Below the pieces are notes generated by a model. That model did not search any database. It saw only the letters and a list, made by a program, of their open reading frames with translations, and had not been told where the DNA came from. Below, piece after piece: positions 7,725-14,244 of a stretch of DNA of 59,304 bases. Position 1 is the first letter of the stretch. Each line of letters opens with the position of its first letter. The translations under genes were made by a program, and so were the position numbers. The DNA is taken from positions 1 through 59,304 of the IMG/VR virus record IMGVR_UViG_3300042691_035106, one strand, 5' to 3'. The stretch comes from a virus.

Positions 7725-8443
7725 GCGGCCTCCCGGATGAGGTATGCACCCCACTGCGCACCCATGGCCGCGGCGATGCCGGGGAAGGTCTCGCTGCGCA
7801 GCAACCAGCGTTCATCGCTGGGCGAGAGCCGGTTCTGGCCGGCGTCGGTCTGGTTGCTCCACCGCTTGACCACCGGATCGCCGAGCAGATCGGTAAGCTG
7901 GGCGCTTCGGGGGCGCGGCGCAGCGAACGCCGTTGGCCGCAACTTGGGCAGGCGATCGAGCCAGAGCCCTGTGCGCTTGCTGGCGTCGTCGCCGAACTGG
8001 TGCGGGTGGATGGTCTGGTCCGGCGGCCGGATCACCTTGCTGACAAAGGATGGAGCCGGGTTTTCCACCGCTTTGGGGTAAGGAAGCTTGAGAATCCGGT
8101 CGAAATTATCGAGCGCTTCGCGCCTCGCTTCGCGCCTCGCTTCGCGCCTCGCTTCGCCGACGAGCGTGCCAGGCTGGACCTTCTGGTGGTAGCCGACACC
8201 GGGATAGCGGTCGAAATCGGGATCAGCGAAGGCCCACGCCGCCGAAATCGTCAGGAAGGTGCACATCGGATGGAACAGGCCGGCACCCCAGTTGTCGTTG
8301 GCGACCTGCCAGATGTCGCATTGCAGATGCCGCGGCGATCCGTCGCGGGCGGGTAGCAGGTCGCAGGTCCAGACCTCATGCCCGGTTGCTTCGAACGCAG
8401 CACGGGTGTGCGGGCAGCAGGTATAGCCGAGCAGGATGCGCAT
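7721..8443 (-). CDS. Dcm-like cytosine-methylase-fold protein, possibly degenerate
   Basis: The N-terminus (RILLGYTCCPHTRAAFEATG, then WTCDLLPARDGSPRHLQCDI) matches phage proteins annotated as DNA cytosine methyltransferase-like. In that family the loop reads HPPCT; here it is HPMCT, so one proline is replaced although the cysteine is kept. A 12-base tandem repeat (8117-8152) expands an EARR segment after residue 100. It may be a methylase, a deoxynucleotide-modifying relative or a non-catalytic homologue. Start and stop are both in 4-base overlaps. Confidence 0.6.
   Translation of the reverse strand: MRILLGYTCCPHTRAAFEATGHEVWTCDLLPARDGSPRHLQCDIWQVANDNWGAGLFHPMCTFLTISAAWAFADPDFDRYPGVGYHQKVQPGTLVGEARREARREARREALDNFDRILKLPYPKAVENPAPSFVSKVIRPPDQTIHPHQFGDDASKRTGLWLDRLPKLRPTAFAAPRPRSAQLTDLLGDPVVKRWSNQTDAGQNRLSPSDERWLLRSETFPGIAAAMGAQWGAYLIREAA
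8117..8157. repeat. 12-bp in-frame tandem repeat
   Basis: Three perfect copies of TTCGCGCCTCGC (8117-8152) and the start of a fourth. On the minus strand they encode repeated Glu-Ala-Arg-Arg. Slippage would add or remove four residues at a time without breaking the frame. Confidence 0.85.
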
Positions 8444-8610
8444 CACCGCCCTTCCCAACCAACCGGCGCCCGCTCGCAGTCCGCATAGAGCGCCCGGCGC
8501 GCACGTTCGACGCGGACGCGCTCGATCAGGCCGTGGTCAATGGTGACCCGCGCGCTGGCCGGGCCGCTGTAGCTGCGGTGGCCTGGGGCCTTGCGGAACG
8601 CGCCGGTCAT
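8443..8610 (-). CDS. Small basic hypothetical protein, 55 aa
   Basis: Starts at 8610 in an ATGA overlap with the gene upstream and ends in an overlap with the Dcm-like gene. It is arginine-rich (IERVRVERARRALYADCERA), probably helical. Function unknown; retained because both junctions show the operon's coupling pattern. Confidence 0.55.
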   Translation of the reverse strand: MTGAFRKAPGHRSYSGPASARVTIDHGLIERVRVERARRALYADCERAPVGWEGR

Positions 8611-9020
8611 TCCCCTACCCCCCGCTTGTCGCGCATCACCGTCTTGAGAACGGGCCAACAGCCGTCAGTCTCGAAGGCCCAAAGGACACCCGCATGGGCG
8701 ATCTTGTCACCGCGCTGCTCGCCCTTCACCAAGGCTTCCGAAGCCATGCGGACGAGCCAGGCGTGCAGCCCTTCATCGTCGCCGCGCGTTTCGTGCCAGA
8801 TTTTCCTGATCCGCAGCGATGCGCTGTCGATAGCGTGGCCGCTGATGTCGAGATCGGGCGTCACCGTTCCGCGCCGGTCTAGCTCGGCCTTCGCATGGTC
8901 AGCCAAGGCGTGTCCGCCGTTCACCATCCACTTGAGGTAGGAGACGGGCATCCGGGTAATCCGCTCGCCCTTGTGGCGCCCGGACGGCATAATGAAATCG
9001 TGGGTGTTGATGTCGGTCAT
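8607..9020 (-). CDS. DUF3820-like protein, 137 aa
   Basis: The N-terminus (FIMPSGRHKGERITRMPVSYL, then KWMVNGGHALADHAKAEL) matches the DUF3820 pattern: a phosphate-like loop with G-x-H-K-G and a short helix. The family is often fused or adjacent to phage exonucleases. The start at 9020 forms ATGA with the upstream stop. It may assist DNA-end processing with the downstream RecT system; this is inference. Confidence 0.6.
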   Translation of the reverse strand: MTDINTHDFIMPSGRHKGERITRMPVSYLKWMVNGGHALADHAKAELDRRGTVTPDLDISGHAIDSASLRIRKIWHETRGDDEGLHAWLVRMASEALVKGEQRGDKIAHAGVLWAFETDGCWPVLKTVMRDKRGVGE

Positions 9021-9151
9021 GGCGCCACCTCGGCGGGGCACTGCGGCGCAGGCGCGATGCGGCAGGTCTGCCAGCCCGCGATGGCGCGGTCGGTGACCAG
9101 CATCAGCGCGGCGAAGGCGAGCGCGATGGACACGGCGGCAAAGCGGGTCAC
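9017..9151 (-). CDS. Tiny membrane or secreted protein, 44 aa
   Basis: The GTG at 9151 overlaps the upstream stop as GTGA. A hydrophobic segment (FAAVSIALAFAALMLV) covers residues about 4-19, followed by a short tail with two cysteines (WQTCRIAPAPQC). It could be a membrane-anchored peptide or be exported with a disulfide. Too short for family assignment. Confidence 0.6.
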   Translation of the reverse strand: MTRFAAVSIALAFAALMLVTDRAIAGWQTCRIAPAPQCPAEVAP

Positions 9152-9249
9152 TTGCCGGAATCCTTGCTGGCGTACCAACCCGCAGCGAGGCCGGCCGCGA
9201 AGGCGAGCGCCACGAACAGCAGCCAGGCGGTGATCTGTAGGCCGCTCAC
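9148..9249 (-). CDS. Tiny single-span membrane protein, 33 aa
   Basis: The GTG at 9249 overlaps the stop of the first operon gene (GTGA), and its own stop overlaps the next GTG. The sequence is almost one transmembrane helix (ITAWLLFVALAFAAGLAAGW) with a short charged tail. Early expression from PL makes roles in membrane signalling or exclusion possible but untested. Confidence 0.6.
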   Translation of the reverse strand: MSGLQITAWLLFVALAFAAGLAAGWYASKDSGK

Positions 9250-9569
9250 GCTGCCAGCCTCTCAGCCGCCATGGCAGCCTCGATGTCGCTATCGTCCCAC
9301 GGCGCGAGGATCTTGCCCGGGCGCTGCGGGAAGCCGTTGCGGACCAGCCAAGCAAAGCGCTCCTGCGAGGGCGAGAACCGGAACCGGCAGGTTTGCAGCA
9401 CGCGCAACTCGCCCTGCCGCGCGGCGAAGAAATCCTCGTAGGGAAAGCCGTCGCTGTCGTAGGTGGTGGTGCTCAGCAGGGTCCAGCCATCGACTGGCGC
9501 GATCCGGGGAACCAGCGCCATGCCGGAGAGGCTTTGGAGTATGTGGGGAGTGGGGGCCGTGTCGTTCAT
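9246..9569 (-). CDS. First gene of the leftward (PL) operon, 107 aa, unknown
   Basis: The ATG at 9569 (MNDTAPTPH) is chosen because an earlier in-frame start at 9581 would lie inside the predicted -10 element. The sequence has a beta-rich middle (DGWTLLSTTTYDSDGFPYEDFF) and an aromatic segment (SQERFAWLVRNGFP). No Shine-Dalgarno precedes it, and the predicted start of transcription is 0-3 bases upstream, so the message is probably leaderless. Function unknown. Confidence 0.6.
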   Translation of the reverse strand: MNDTAPTPHILQSLSGMALVPRIAPVDGWTLLSTTTYDSDGFPYEDFFAARQGELRVLQTCRFRFSPSQERFAWLVRNGFPQRPGKILAPWDDSDIEAAMAAERLAA

Positions 9570-9577
9570 GGACACGG

Positions 9578-9606
9578 TCAATATTGGACCGATCCTACAC
9601 GGTCAA
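9578..9606 (-). promoter_or_regulatory. Predicted early leftward promoter PL
   Basis: On the minus strand, TTGACC (9606-9601) is followed after 17 bases by TATTGA (9583-9578). An operator-like site sits in the spacer and a second lies just upstream. Transcription should begin near 9571, at the ATG of the first gene. Confidence 0.65.
9584..9597. promoter_or_regulatory. Operator-like site OL1
   Basis: TTGGACCGATCCTA, between the -35 and -10 of PL. It matches the inverted-repeat form TAGGAT-nn-RTCCAA also present at 9615-9628 and at the divergent PR promoter, and is the likely repressor site. Confidence 0.6.
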
Positions 9607-9614
9607 GAGGAAAA

Positions 9615-9628
9615 TTGGATTGATCCTA
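9615..9628. promoter_or_regulatory. Operator-like site OL2
   Basis: TTGGATTGATCCTA, a perfect GGAT-nn-ATCC palindrome, centred 31 bases (three helical turns) from OL1. It overlaps the stop codon of the lipoprotein gene. Confidence 0.6.
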
Positions 9629-9874
9629 CATTCGTGATTCGGCCAGATAGCAGTTCACGGTAGCGTAGCCGCTCCACTCTTTGGTCTTGGCGGCGTCGCC
9701 GGCCTTGGCCCATTCATCGGCGGCGCGGCTGGCCGCAGCGCAGAGCTGGGAATACGACCCGTCCGCATCCTGGATATTCCGAAACTCACGCTCGGCGGAG
9801 TTCGCCGCGAAGTTGCAGCCGCCGAGCAGCAGCGCGCTACTCAGGGCGAACCGACGAAATGACCACTGCGGCAA
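9626..9874 (-). CDS. Small lipoprotein co-transcribed with the repressor, 82 aa
   Basis: From a TTG at 9874 the protein has a basic n-region (SFRRF), a hydrophobic core (ALSSALLL) and a lipobox LGGC, so it should be lipidated after cleavage. The mature part is about 60 residues, helical, with two further cysteines. The start overlaps the repressor's 3' end by about 38 bases, so it would be made in lysogens. Lysogen-expressed phage lipoproteins often block superinfection; that role is an inference. No other start gives a complete signal peptide. Confidence 0.6.
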   Translation of the reverse strand: MPQWSFRRFALSSALLLGGCNFAANSAEREFRNIQDADGSYSQLCAAASRAADEWAKAGDAAKTKEWSGYATVNCYLAESRM

Positions 9875-10502
9875 TGCGCGTCTCCTCGATTCCCTCGCCA
9901 GGCAGGTCGGCTCGGAACGACTGATGAACGGGGTTGCTTGAGCGCGGCACGAACCAGACCGCGCCGTCAATCTCGACCATCTCCTTGACCGTGGCCTCGA
10001 CGCGCTGGTCGGCGCGGCGACGCAGGACCACAACCTTGCTGCCCGGCCGGGCCTCGACCCGCCCGAACACGCTGGCGCATTCGATATAGGTTCCATGCGG
10101 ATAGACCAGATCCATGCTATCGCCGCAGACCCTGAGAAAGAAGCGGTGCAGCGGATCGATCCCGACATCGGGGCGGCCGGTCATCGCCTGCCAGTCGTCG
10201 TGCGGCCATTCGAAGGCGTCGATCCACATTCCGGCCGCAACCTCACCCTTGAGAAACAGCGTCGGTCCGGCATTGGCAGGTTCGAGCCCGTCGCCAAGCA
10301 GTTCGCCGGCCTGGACATGGAGAGCTTCGGCGAGCTTGAAAATCGTGCTCAACTTGGTGTCCGAGGTCTTCTCGAGCAAGTCCTTGACCAGCGTCGGGCT
10401 CTTGCCAACCCGCAGCGACAGGCTGGTCGGCTTGACCCCTTCACGCTTCATCAAAGCCGCAAGATTGCGCCGCAAAACCGCCATGTCGAACCCGTCTGCC
10501 AT
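9837..10502 (-). CDS. CI-like phage repressor with S24 (LexA-type) autocleavage domain
   Basis: The N-terminal helix-turn-helix (about residues 10-65, with VGKSPTLVKDLL and TIFKLAEALHV) would bind the operators at 9584-9628 and 10563-10594. A VAAG sequence is a likely Ala-Gly cleavage site, followed by the catalytic serine in CGDSM and the lysine in GSKVVVL. It therefore should be inactivated on DNA damage, inducing the phage. The start is set at ATG 10502; ATG 10484 (MAVLRRNL) is equally possible. The gene diverges from the Cro-like gene. Confidence 0.85.
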   Translation of the reverse strand: MADGFDMAVLRRNLAALMKREGVKPTSLSLRVGKSPTLVKDLLEKTSDTKLSTIFKLAEALHVQAGELLGDGLEPANAGPTLFLKGEVAAGMWIDAFEWPHDDWQAMTGRPDVGIDPLHRFFLRVCGDSMDLVYPHGTYIECASVFGRVEARPGSKVVVLRRRADQRVEATVKEMVEIDGAVWFVPRSSNPVHQSFRADLPGEGIEETRIAAVVISSVRPE

Positions 10503-10555
10503 CCAGGCGGTATGACACGCCAGCCCGCTCATCGGGAATATTGGACCGAGACGGC

Positions 10556-10584
10556 TTGACGATAGGATGCGTCCAACATATAGG
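10556..10584 (+). promoter_or_regulatory. Predicted early rightward promoter PR
   Basis: TTGACG (10556-10561), a 17-base spacer and TATAGG (10579-10584). Operator-like sites occupy the spacer and overlap the -10. Transcription should start at about 10591-10593, only 3-5 bases before the Cro-like ATG. Confidence 0.65.
10563..10576. promoter_or_regulatory. Operator-like site OR1
   Basis: TAGGATGCGTCCAA, in the PR spacer; an 11-base core TAGGATGCGTC is repeated 18 bases downstream. It shares the GGAT...TCC form with OL1 and OL2. A half-site TTGGACCGA lies at 10541-10549. Confidence 0.6.
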
Positions 10585-10594
10585 ATGCGTCCAT
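10581..10594. promoter_or_regulatory. Operator-like site OR2
   Basis: TAGGATGCGTCCAT, a near-exact copy of OR1, overlapping the -10 element and ending two bases before the Cro-like ATG. Confidence 0.6.
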
Positions 10595-10595
10595 T

Positions 10596-10790
10596 ATGGC
10601 ATTACTCGACGAAATCGAAGCCTTCCTCCGGTCCACCGGGATGAGTGCCACCGCCTTCGGCAAGGAGGTGGCGAAGGATCCTCGGTTCGTCCACGATCTG
10701 CGCAAGGGTCGCGATCCCAAAATGTCGACTGCGGAATCTGTCCGCGATTGGATCGCGCGATATTCCGCCCCTACGGCTGATGCCGCATGA
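10596..10790 (+). CDS. Cro-like small HTH regulator, 64 aa
   Basis: A short protein with a helix-turn-helix (about residues 15-45: SATAFGKEVAKDPRFVHDLR). It is transcribed divergently from the repressor and is the first gene after PR. The ATG at 10596 has no Shine-Dalgarno and lies only 11 bases after the predicted -10, consistent with leaderless translation. It likely represses the CI-like gene or early promoters by binding the same operators. Confidence 0.75.
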   Translation: MALLDEIEAFLRSTGMSATAFGKEVAKDPRFVHDLRKGRDPKMSTAESVRDWIARYSAPTADAA

Positions 10791-10876
10791 CCCCCCAGAG
10801 CCGAACGTGGCGCGTGCCCCGTCGGGTCGTCCGCTCCCGGACCTGCGCAATGCAGGCCGGGAGCCTTGGGGGTCAT
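10787..10876 (+). ncRNA. Candidate structured RNA element after the Cro-like gene
   Basis: ATGACCCCC (10787-10795) can pair with GGGGGTCAT (10868-10876). Inside lies a nearly perfect hairpin: GCTCCCGG (10833-10840) with CCGGGAGC (10857-10864) and, past one bulged A, CCTGC (10842-10846) with GCAGG (10852-10856), loop GCAAT. There is no U-run, so it is not a simple terminator. It overlaps a possible 42-residue reading frame. Confidence 0.5.
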
Positions 10877-10915
10877 TCCCTGCATCGCGCGATTCTCTCA
10901 CGGCGGGAGCGCTGA
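10787..10915 (+). CDS. Possible small basic protein, 42 aa
   Basis: The ATG overlaps the stop of the Cro-like gene (ATGA) and the frame ends at 10915. The product is very basic (RTWRVPRRVVRSRTC). The same DNA forms the structured element above, so the frame may be incidental. A further 24-residue frame follows at 10919-10993. Confidence 0.3.
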   Translation: MTPQSRTWRVPRRVVRSRTCAMQAGSLGGHSLHRAILSRRER

Positions 10916-11012
10916 GCAATGGCTTCGGCGTCACCGTCGCAAATTGGCACGTCCAAGACCGTTAACCATCTTCGCCCCGAGCGGGGCGCGTGACCGCAAA
11001 CAGGGAGGTTTT

Positions 11013-11429
11013 ATGCTGATTGATCCTTTTCTGATCACCACCGTTGCCTTCGGGGTCTTGACCGTCTGGCTGGGGTCAAGGCTCGCAACCGAGCGCGTCA
11101 CCGCCAGACGGCAGTTACGCTACTGGCGAGGGCGCGCCGACGACCTGCATGTCAAGGTCTGGTGCCAGGAACAGGTGATCGCCTGCCACGAGGAAGCGGA
11201 TGCGAAGCGTGCGCAGCAGCGCCGCGCCGCTGCTGCCAAGGGCACGGCGGTAAGCGCGGTGCGCGCGAGGTTACGCCGGCAGCAGGACGATCTCGAGCGG
11301 CCGATGCGCGCCGCCAAGACGATCGAGGCCTTGCGCACCACCCCGATGCGCAGCCGCGAGGCGGTGGTCGCCGGGGTCAAGGCGGCACGAACCCGCAAGC
11401 AGCAATCAGGCGCCGGCGCGGCGGCGTAA
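11013..11429 (+). CDS. Membrane-anchored basic protein, 138 aa
   Basis: The ribosome site GGGAGG precedes the ATG at 11013. One transmembrane helix (about residues 5-23, FLITTVAFGVLTVWLG) is followed by a long, arginine-rich, helical cytoplasmic tail (ARLRRQQDDLERPMRAAKTIEALR). Upstream in-frame codons are not protein-like. Function unknown. Confidence 0.6.
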   Translation: MLIDPFLITTVAFGVLTVWLGSRLATERVTARRQLRYWRGRADDLHVKVWCQEQVIACHEEADAKRAQQRRAAAAKGTAVSAVRARLRRQQDDLERPMRAAKTIEALRTTPMRSREAVVAGVKAARTRKQQSGAGAAA

Positions 11430-11564
11430 GAGGGGGGATCGGGCGGTGACCATCCGGACGAGCCGGCCTGACTCGGGGTGAGTTCTCCCCACCCGCTCCA
11501 CGGGGCAACGAGCGGCTTAATCCCACCCCGCGCACACTTTTCAACCCAGCGAAGGACAAAGGAC
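11430..11564. other. Intergenic region
   Basis: No gene is visible. A GGGG-tgagttct-CCCC element near 11476-11491 could form a weak hairpin. A ribosome site (GAAGGACAAAGGA) lies before the next ATG. Confidence 0.4.
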
Positions 11565-12041
11565 ATGGCAAGAATGGCACGCAAACCCAAGGATGATGGC
11601 GACAGCGGCGAGGTCAAGGTCAAGGATCCCGCACTCGCGAAGAAGCTCTACATGGGCGACATCAAGCCCGCGGTGACCAAGGCCCGCGAGTACATGCAGG
11701 AAGCCGCGACCGGCTACAAGGCGATCAAGCGCGACGCCAATATCCAACCCCAGGCCGCCAAGCTCGCGTTCAAGCTCGCAGAAATGGAAGAAGCCAAGCG
11801 TGATGATTTCCTGCGCTGCCTCGGCGAACTGCTCAAGCAGTTCAACATCGCGATTGTCCCGAGCGACCTGATCGACATGATGAAGGGCGGTGAGGACAGC
11901 TACGCCCGGCCTGCATCGGTTTCAGGTCTGGTGACCGTGCCCAGCGATGGCACCGAAACCGACCTCGCCGACGCCGCCGAGTTCGAAGAGTCCAGCGAGG
12001 ACGAATTGGCGCAGCAGGAGGGCCGTTCCCCCGCCGCCTGA
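11565..12041 (+). CDS. Conserved phage protein, 158 aa, helical
   Basis: The start at 11565 follows a purine-rich site. A lysine-rich N-terminus leads into a helical core (residues about 25-100, with KPAVTKAREYMQEAATGYKA and a following QPQAAKLAFKLAEMEEAKRD), then an acidic, disordered C-terminus. The core faintly resembles GapR/DUF2312-type nucleoid-associated proteins of alphaproteobacteria, but I would not assign that family. Probably binds nucleic acid or replication proteins. Confidence 0.6.
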   Translation: MARMARKPKDDGDSGEVKVKDPALAKKLYMGDIKPAVTKAREYMQEAATGYKAIKRDANIQPQAAKLAFKLAEMEEAKRDDFLRCLGELLKQFNIAIVPSDLIDMMKGGEDSYARPASVSGLVTVPSDGTETDLADAAEFEESSEDELAQQEGRSPAA

Positions 12042-12097
12042 CCCTGCCGCCCCCGGAGCCCGGTCGCAGATGTGGCCGGGCCGAGGATGGCGGTAGG

Positions 12098-12715
12098 ATG
12101 GGGGAAGTTTTGGGTTACGTTGCGCTCGATCTCAGTAAATCTTCGACCGGCTGGGCCGCATGGCGTCCAGGCTGGGAATTGCCGCGCTATGGCCATTGGG
12201 TACTCGGCAGCGAATATACCTCGCGCGGCGGCGTGTTCACCAAACTCCATCAGAATATGTCCGACCTCCACCGCGTTATCTGCCCGATCGAGTTTCTGTT
12301 CGTCGAAGAACCGATCAGCCCGGCGCAGTTGCAGGGCGGCACCACGATCAACACCCTGCGGATCGCCTCGGGACTTGCCGCGCACGCCGAGAGTTTCGCT
12401 CACGCGATGGGAGTGCGGCGGATTCAGGAGTTCAATGTTTCGAGCTGGCGCGGCGATTTCATCGGTCGGGTCGAGAATGCCGAAGCCAAGGCGCGAGCGC
12501 GGCGGGCGAAGAAAGCGGGCGATGCCAGGGCCAGCGCGAGGTCCGACCTCAAGGCACTGACCATGGAGCGCTGCCGTCAACTGGGAATGACCCCGCGCAA
12601 AGACGATGAAGCAGACGCGATCGGGATACTGACCTACGGCTTGCTGATCAGCGGTGTGCAGCCGCCATGGCTGGCAAGCGAAGTCCTCCGCGCCCCACTG
12701 GAGGTGCCGGCATGA
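12098..12715 (+). CDS. RuvC-like Holliday junction resolvase (RNase H fold)
   Basis: The N-terminal GYVALDLSKSSTGWA carries the first catalytic aspartate (residue 11), FLFVEEP the glutamate (about 70), and KDDEADAIGIL the C-terminal aspartates (about 170). This is the RuvC/crossover resolvase layout, at the usual length of about 200 aa. It would cut branched DNA from replication and recombination before packaging. Confidence 0.8.
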   Translation: MGEVLGYVALDLSKSSTGWAAWRPGWELPRYGHWVLGSEYTSRGGVFTKLHQNMSDLHRVICPIEFLFVEEPISPAQLQGGTTINTLRIASGLAAHAESFAHAMGVRRIQEFNVSSWRGDFIGRVENAEAKARARRAKKAGDARASARSDLKALTMERCRQLGMTPRKDDEADAIGILTYGLLISGVQPPWLASEVLRAPLEVPA

Positions 12716-12843
12716 ACCGCCCCACCTACCAAGACGCCGACCGCCTGCTGGCCGGGTTGGGCTGCGTCACGCTCGGCTGCCTCGGCGTGTTCGCCGGCAT
12801 TGGGCTGGCGGTGGGCTACGCCATCGCGCGGGTGCTGGGATGA
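12712..12843 (+). CDS. Small membrane protein, 43 aa
   Basis: The ATG overlaps the resolvase stop (ATGA). A single glycine-rich transmembrane helix (GCVTLGCLGVFAGIGLAVGY) covers most of the protein. It ends in an ATGA overlap with the next gene. Function unknown. Confidence 0.6.
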   Translation: MNRPTYQDADRLLAGLGCVTLGCLGVFAGIGLAVGYAIARVLG

Positions 12844-13016
12844 GCGTCACCCGCAACGACCGCCTCGCCCAGCGCATCCGCGCCGCACGCCGGGCGATGT
12901 ACCGGATGGAGGATGCGGGCGACCTTGAGGGCAAGCACGCGATCCGAGACCTGATCCGCACCGCCGAGAGCCAGCGCAAGGCGATTGTCGACCTGCGCGA
13001 GAGGCGGTTCGGATGA
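12840..13016 (+). CDS. Small helical protein, 58 aa
   Basis: Coupled on both sides by ATGA overlaps. It is basic and helical (RLAQRIRAARRAMYRMEDAGD). Function unknown. Confidence 0.6.
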   Translation: MSVTRNDRLAQRIRAARRAMYRMEDAGDLEGKHAIRDLIRTAESQRKAIVDLRERRFG

Positions 13017-13948
13017 GCGATCCCTTCCTCATCACCGGCCCGGCACTCATATCGTTCTCTGGTGGGCGGACCAGTGCCTACATGCTCTGGCGCATCCTCC
13101 AGGCGCACGGCGGAACGCTGCCCGACGATGTCCATGTGACCTTCGCCAACACTGGTAAGGAGCGCGAGGAAACCCTGCGTTTTGTCCAGGAGTGCGCAAC
13201 GCGGTGGAATGTGCGGGTGAGGTTGCTCGAATGGCGATCGAGGCCACTTGGCCAACAAGGCCGAGGTGTGCCGCCGGAAGACCGCTACGATGAGGTTGGG
13301 CACAATTCACTGTCGCGCGCAGGAGAGCCGTTCAAGGCGCTGATCGAGCGCAAGAAGTATCTACCGAACGCGGTATCCCGATTCTGCACTTCAGAACTCA
13401 AGATCGAGGTGATGAAGTGGTTTATGCAAGCGCAAGGCTACCGAACGTGGACCAACGTGGTGGGCCTGCGCCGTGATGAGATGCACCGGGTTTTCAAGCA
13501 GATTGAGCGCAACGAGAAGAACAAGGAATGCTGGAAATCGGTGATGCCGCTGGCATCCTTTTCCGGCGCCACCACGGCGAACGACGTGTGGAAGTTCTGG
13601 TTGGGTGACAACACTGATCCGAAATCGCTGACCCACGAACTTCCGCAAGGCTTTGATCTTGGTCTCTATCCATACGAAGGCAACTGCGACAATTGCTTCT
13701 TGAAGGGTTATCAGGTTCTTTCGCATCTCCAACGGAAGGAACCGGAAGCCTTCGAGGATTGGATCGCCATGGAGGCGAGAGCGACCGCTCTCGCCTCCAA
13801 AGAGTCCGGGGCGCGGTTCGATGCGGATTGGTCCTACGCGGACATCAAACGTGATGTGGCGGCGAGCCCGCTACTGATCCCGATCGATTGGCGCGCGCTC
13901 GAGTTTGATGCCGAATGCGGAACATGGTGTCCGGGGGAGGCAGCATGA
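13013..13948 (+). CDS. PAPS-reductase-like (adenine nucleotide alpha-hydrolase) phage protein
   Basis: The N-terminal SFSGGRTSAYMLW is the PP-loop of PAPS reductase and related ATP-cleaving enzymes, followed by HVTFANTGKERE, typical of this family. A downstream GNCDNCFLKG gives a CxxC near residue 228, and a FCTSELK segment lies near 125. Phage members have been linked by context to sulfur-containing nucleic-acid modification or tRNA thiolation, but this protein's role is unknown. Its sequence is less GC-rich at third positions than its neighbours, which hints at separate acquisition. Confidence 0.75.
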   Translation: MSDPFLITGPALISFSGGRTSAYMLWRILQAHGGTLPDDVHVTFANTGKEREETLRFVQECATRWNVRVRLLEWRSRPLGQQGRGVPPEDRYDEVGHNSLSRAGEPFKALIERKKYLPNAVSRFCTSELKIEVMKWFMQAQGYRTWTNVVGLRRDEMHRVFKQIERNEKNKECWKSVMPLASFSGATTANDVWKFWLGDNTDPKSLTHELPQGFDLGLYPYEGNCDNCFLKGYQVLSHLQRKEPEAFEDWIAMEARATALASKESGARFDADWSYADIKRDVAASPLLIPIDWRALEFDAECGTWCPGEAA

Positions 13949-14244
13949 GCCGCCGCACCTCACACACCCCCGACCTCTCGGCGATCGAGCGCCGCTCGAT
14001 GGAGCGCGTCGAGCGGCTGCGCGCCGAGGTCTTCGCCGAGAGCGCCGAATCCGCCGAGCGGCGCAAACTGGCCTGGCCGAGTTCGTCGCGTGATGCCGCC
14101 GAGATTCCCCGGTTCCGGCGCAGCGAGCGGGTGATTGTCGAGAGCGCGTCGTTGTTCGTGCCGCGCGATCCCTGCGCGCTGTGCGGGGTGCGCGGTGATC
14201 TCCATGCCAACTTTGGGTGCCGGACTTGGAGGGGGATGCCATGA
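13945..14244 (+). CDS. Hypothetical protein with C-terminal zinc-binding motif, 99 aa
   Basis: The start overlaps the PAPS-reductase-like gene (ATGA). An arginine/glutamate-rich helical first half precedes CALCGVRGDLHANFGC, which has C-x2-C, a histidine and a cysteine at the C-terminus. Likely a small metal-binding phage protein. Function unknown. Confidence 0.6.
   Translation: MSRRTSHTPDLSAIERRSMERVERLRAEVFAESAESAERRKLAWPSSSRDAAEIPRFRRSERVIVESASLFVPRDPCALCGVRGDLHANFGCRTWRGMP

Noticed and set aside
11476-11491. GGGG-CCCC element as a terminator
   Set aside because: Stem too short and no T-run; treated as incidental.
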